A stretch of DNA of 17,394 nt from Candidatus Cloacimonadota bacterium (GTDB taxonomy: Bacteria; Cloacimonadota; Cloacimonadia; Cloacimonadales; TCS61). Under the pieces are notes generated by a model. The model was not told the DNA's origin, ran no database searches, and was given only the letters and a program-made list of their open reading frames with translations. A program made the translations under genes and the position numbers. Shown here piece by piece: positions 14,468-17,394 of this stretch (its first letter is position 1; every line of letters starts with the position of its first letter). The DNA lies in the NCBI GenBank assembly GCA_016931665.1, contig JAFGEH010000224.1, forward strand, positions 1 through 17,394. Direction: 5' to 3'.

Positions 14468-15754
14468 GTGAAAAGCGAAATCAAGGAAATCAGTCAATGT
14501 GAACGCGAGATTATCATTACTGTCGATGCAGAACAGGCGAGTAAGGATTATTATCAGATATTAAACAAGGTTAAGAATCACATTTCCCTGCCCGGTTTCC
14601 GGAAAGGTAAAGCTCCTCTCAATCTTCTGGAAAAGAATTTTGGCGATTATCTGAAAGAAGAATTTTTCAATAAGCAGATCGGCAATTACTATAAAACAGC
14701 ATTAGAGCAATCAGACCTTAATCCTGTCTCTCAGGGAGAAGCTACCAGTATTGAATGGGAAAAGGGCAAAGACCTGGTCGCCTGTTTCCGTTGTGAAGTA
14801 ATGCCGGAAATCAAATTACACGGTTATAAAGAATTGGAAATTCCCTTTGAACCCGTAGAATTCAAACCTGAAATGATCGAGGCTACTCTGGAGGATTTCC
14901 GCAAGAATATGGCCACTGAAACTACCGCCGACACTCCAGCCCGGGAAGGTGACCTGCTTATTCTGGAAATTTCCCTGCCGGGAGATGACGACAAACCTGC
15001 CCGTAAGATCCGAAGAGAGATCCTGCTGGGTGAGAATCAGTACGCTGCTGAACTTAACCGGAAACTTACCGGCGCCAGTCCGGACGACCAGATCATCTCA
15101 ATTCTATTCGACAGCAGTGCCAGCCCTCCAGATCGGGAAGTGGATGCCAATTTTATCGACAGGGAATTTGAGATTACCGTGAAAGAAGTTAAAAGGTTCA
15201 TCCTGCCGGAATTGAACGATGAATTCGCTGCTGATCTGGAATATGAATCGCTCTCGGATCTGCGCAGCAGTGTTGAGACTGAGTTGAAAGCAAAAATCGC
15301 CAAGGACAATCGTTCCACATTAAAGGAAAATATCCTGCAGAAACTGGTGGAAGTAAATCCTTTCGAGCTGCCCCGTTCGATGGTCAACCGTTACGCAGAA
15401 GATATGGCTCTGTCTTATGCCAAAGCCTACAAAACAGATGTCCAGAAGGTGATGCCCCTTTATCAGCAGATCGCCTCCTTCAATCTGAAGAGCCATTATC
15501 TGCTGGAAGAAATCAAGAAACTAGAAAAAATTGAAGTTACAGCAGAAGACAGGGAGATCCTGATCTCGGAAGCAGCAGAAAATCTGAAAATGGACATTGA
15601 AGAATACCGGAAATTATACAGCAAGGAAATTGAGAGTGCAGATTTCAATTATACTGCCGAAGAAAGAAAGATCCTGAAGATGATTGAAGAAAGCTCGAAA
15701 TTTGTACCTTATCCCCGGGAAACCGATGATAAAAAGAAAAAGAAAAGCAAATAA
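14468..15754 (+). CDS. tig: Trigger factor (ribosome-bound chaperone)
   Basis: The 428-residue protein has the trigger factor layout. The N-terminal ribosome-binding domain contains the signature GFRKGKAP (43-50). A central FKBP-like region lies at about 155-240, beginning PAREGDLLILEISL and ending EFEITVKEVKRFILPELNDEFA, and a helical C-terminal chaperone domain follows. The start is GTG at 14468, supported by AAGGAG about 8 bases upstream; no ATG fits the N-terminus better. The central domain lacks the aromatic and GFE-type residues of active prolyl isomerases, so it may be chaperone-only. It also ends in a lysine-rich tail (KKKKKSK). It is followed by clpP and clpX, the usual arrangement. 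It binds nascent chains at the ribosome exit. Confidence 0.95.
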   Translation: MKSEIKEISQCEREIIITVDAEQASKDYYQILNKVKNHISLPGFRKGKAPLNLLEKNFGDYLKEEFFNKQIGNYYKTALEQSDLNPVSQGEATSIEWEKGKDLVACFRCEVMPEIKLHGYKELEIPFEPVEFKPEMIEATLEDFRKNMATETTADTPAREGDLLILEISLPGDDDKPARKIRREILLGENQYAAELNRKLTGASPDDQIISILFDSSASPPDREVDANFIDREFEITVKEVKRFILPELNDEFAADLEYESLSDLRSSVETELKAKIAKDNRSTLKENILQKLVEVNPFELPRSMVNRYAEDMALSYAKAYKTDVQKVMPLYQQIASFNLKSHYLLEEIKKLEKIEVTAEDREILISEAAENLKMDIEEYRKLYSKEIESADFNYTAEERKILKMIEESSKFVPYPRETDDKKKKKSK

Positions 15755-15792
15755 TTTTAACACAGATTAGTAGTTAATAGAAAGGAGATCTG

Positions 15793-16395
15793 ATGCCATA
15801 CGTGCCGATTGTAGTGGAACAGGATGGAAAAGTCGAACGGGCTTATGATATTTTTTCCAGATTATTGAAAGACAGGATCATCTTTCTGGGCTCGGAGATC
15901 GATGACAATGTAGCCAATGTGGTTATCGCCCAGCTGCTGCACCTGGAAGCGGAAGATCCCGAAAAAGATATCTACATGTACATCAACAGTCCAGGCGGTG
16001 TCGTTACTTCCGGCATGGCCATTTACGACACAATGCAGTATATCAAGCCGGGGGTATCCACAATCTGCATCGGCCAGGCCTTCAGCATGGGTGCTTTCCT
16101 GCTGGCTGCCGGGGCACCGGGTAAGCGTTTTGCCCTGCCCAACAGCCGGATCATGATCCATCAACCCCTGGGTGGCGCCAAAGGCCAGGCAACCGATATA
16201 GAAATCCAGACCCGGGAAATCATGATCATAAAAAGAAGAATGATCGACATCTTGCATAAGCATACCAGACAATCCCTGAAAAAGATAGAACAGGACACCG
16301 AAAGGAATTTCTTTATGAGTTCGGAGGAAGCAAAGAATTACGGGATCATCGATGAAGTAATAGCTTCCCGCAAAGCAGGAGTTAAAATTGGATAG
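15793..16395 (+). CDS. clpP: ATP-dependent Clp protease proteolytic subunit
   Basis: This 200-residue ClpP matches the family along its full length: ERAYDIFSRLLKDRIIFLG near the start, YINSPGG (63-69), the active Ser98 in GQAFSMGAF and His123 in MIHQPLGG. The catalytic Asp is expected at 172, in the RDxF(M/L)S motif, but this protein reads RNFFMS, so the triad is Ser-His-Asn. The codon is AAT, one base from GAT. Asn at this site is known in Listeria ClpP1, which works with a second ClpP. It forms the barrel protease fed by ClpX, encoded next with an 8-base overlap. It has an AAGGAG ribosome site, 38 bases after trigger factor. No second clpP is in the window. Confidence 0.97.
   Translation: MPYVPIVVEQDGKVERAYDIFSRLLKDRIIFLGSEIDDNVANVVIAQLLHLEAEDPEKDIYMYINSPGGVVTSGMAIYDTMQYIKPGVSTICIGQAFSMGAFLLAAGAPGKRFALPNSRIMIHQPLGGAKGQATDIEIQTREIMIIKRRMIDILHKHTRQSLKKIEQDTERNFFMSSEEAKNYGIIDEVIASRKAGVKIG
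16377..16381 (+). promoter_or_regulatory. Ribosome binding site setting the TTG start of clpX
   Basis: AGGAG inside the end of clpP lies 6 bases before TTG at 16388. No ATG or GTG lies between it and the zinc-finger cysteines, so this site decides the non-ATG start. Confidence 0.75.
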
Positions 16396-17394
16396 TCAGA
16401 CCACCAATCATTGCTCATTCTGCGGCCGTCCGGAGAATGAAACAAAATACCTGATCAAGGGAATAAGCGGAAATATCTGTGATGAATGTATTTCCATGTG
16501 TTCCACCATCATTGAATCTGATCATCAGAAAGAAGAGATGGATAATTTCGTCCTGCCCACTCCACGGGAAATCCACGAACAGCTGAATCAGTATGTCATT
16601 GGTCAGGAAACCGCCAAACAGATTATTTCCGTAGCCGTTTATAATCATTATAAAAGAATCTTCAAGCAGACAGTTGCGGATGATGTCGAGATCGAAAAGA
16701 GTAATATCCTAATGATGGGTCCCACCGGATCCGGTAAAACTCTTATTGCCCAAACCCTGGCCAGATTGTTGAAGGTTCCCTTTGCCATAGCCGATGCCAC
16801 CACCCTTACTGAAGCCGGTTACGTGGGTGAGGATGTGGAGAATATTCTCGTCAGGCTCCTGCAGAATGCCAATTATGATATAGAAAAGGCTGAGAAAGGC
16901 ATAATCTATATAGACGAGCTTGATAAAATTGCCCGTAAATCAGAAACACCATCCATTACCAGGGATGTATCTGGTGAAGGAGTCCAGCAGGCTCTGCTGA
17001 AGATTCTGGAAGGTGCCCTGGTCAATGTCCCTCCTAAAGGAGGCCGTAAACACCCGCATCAGGAGTTTATCGAAATGGATACCAAGAATATCCTGTTTGT
17101 GGCCGGCGGGGCTTTCTTCGGACTGGAGAAGATCATTAAAAGGCGCATCCAGAAGAAGACTATCGGATTTGACAGTGACCTGGATCAGGGAAAAATTGTT
17201 GAGGCCGAAATTTTCAATCAGGTTATACCTGACGACCTGATCAAGTACGGGTTGATCCCCGAGCTGGTAGGCCGCCTGCCGGTTCATTCTTCACTGCATG
17301 AGCTGGATGAAGAGGCCTTGGTCCGTATCCTGACAGAACCACGTAATGCCATCATCAAACAATACAAGAAACTCTTTCAGATCGAGGGAGTGAA
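16388..17394 (+). CDS. clpX: ATP-dependent Clp protease ATP-binding subunit ClpX, 3' end cut off
   Basis: The frame runs from a TTG at 16388 to the window end, giving 335 residues of a protein usually about 410-425 long, so the C-terminus is missing. The N-terminal zinc domain has C9, C12, C31 and C34. The AAA+ domain has GPTGSGKT (111-118), IIYIDELDK (172-180), the pore loop GYVG (144-147), the RKH substrate loop (220-222) and the IGF loop (259-261) that docks on ClpP. ClpX unfolds tagged substrates and passes them to ClpP. The start overlaps clpP by 8 bases, and TTG is the only start that keeps the zinc finger whole with a well-placed AGGAG. The intact IGF loop argues that it works with the ClpP encoded here. 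Confidence 0.96.
   Translation, partial: MDSQTTNHCSFCGRPENETKYLIKGISGNICDECISMCSTIIESDHQKEEMDNFVLPTPREIHEQLNQYVIGQETAKQIISVAVYNHYKRIFKQTVADDVEIEKSNILMMGPTGSGKTLIAQTLARLLKVPFAIADATTLTEAGYVGEDVENILVRLLQNANYDIEKAEKGIIYIDELDKIARKSETPSITRDVSGEGVQQALLKILEGALVNVPPKGGRKHPHQEFIEMDTKNILFVAGGAFFGLEKIIKRRIQKKTIGFDSDLDQGKIVEAEIFNQVIPDDLIKYGLIPELVGRLPVHSSLHELDEEALVRILTEPRNAIIKQYKKLFQIEGV

Overview
The window reads as a stretch of chromosome from an anaerobic, Gram-negative (diderm) bacterium. All recognised genes lie on the + strand and are packed tightly, many with 4-20 base overlaps. Anaerobiosis is inferred from the iron-sulfur-rich aldehyde oxidoreductase cluster. A Gram-negative envelope is inferred from several Sec signal peptides, a protein with a beta-barrel-like C-terminus ending in Phe, and SppA. 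The lineage cannot be fixed from sequence alone; a member of the FCB superphylum such as Cloacimonadota is a guess.

Region 1 (1-6645) is a redox operon. It holds the tail of a separately encoded aldehyde:ferredoxin oxidoreductase (AOR) N-terminal domain, a NuoE/HydC-like subunit, a NuoF/HydB-like subunit, and a 669-residue fusion of a NuoG/HydA-type ferredoxin module to AOR domains 2-3. The layout is that of an electron-bifurcating HydABC-type complex in which a tungsten or molybdenum bis-pterin AOR, split over two genes, replaces the hydrogenase catalytic domain. The NuoF-like subunit keeps its iron-sulfur ligands but has lost much of the known NAD(H)/FMN pocket, so its electron acceptor is an open question. 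ThiF-like and ThiS-like genes follow and probably supply sulfur for the pterin cofactor. Then come a GNAT acetyltransferase, a PpnP-type nucleoside phosphorylase with an extra Cys-rich tail, and an exported two-cluster ferredoxin. A hairpin terminator ends the operon.

Region 2 (6646-12937) looks like an envelope-sensing module. An AT-rich 218-base gap carries a good sigma-54 (-24/-12) promoter in front of a secreted PDZ protein. After a strong terminator comes an overlapping gene set: a DUF4390-like exported protein, an NtrY-like membrane histidine kinase, an NtrC-family sigma-54 activator with intact GAFTGA, and the membrane peptidase SppA. The activator and the sigma-54 promoter 3 kb upstream suggest a local regulatory circuit.

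Region 3 (12938-17394) is core housekeeping: a secreted TPR protein, tRNA-Leu(UAG) squeezed between two coding genes, then trigger factor, clpP and clpX in their classical order. ClpP has Asn where the catalytic Asp is expected. clpX starts at TTG, overlaps clpP, and is cut by the window end. No mobile elements, CRISPR arrays or rRNA genes were seen.
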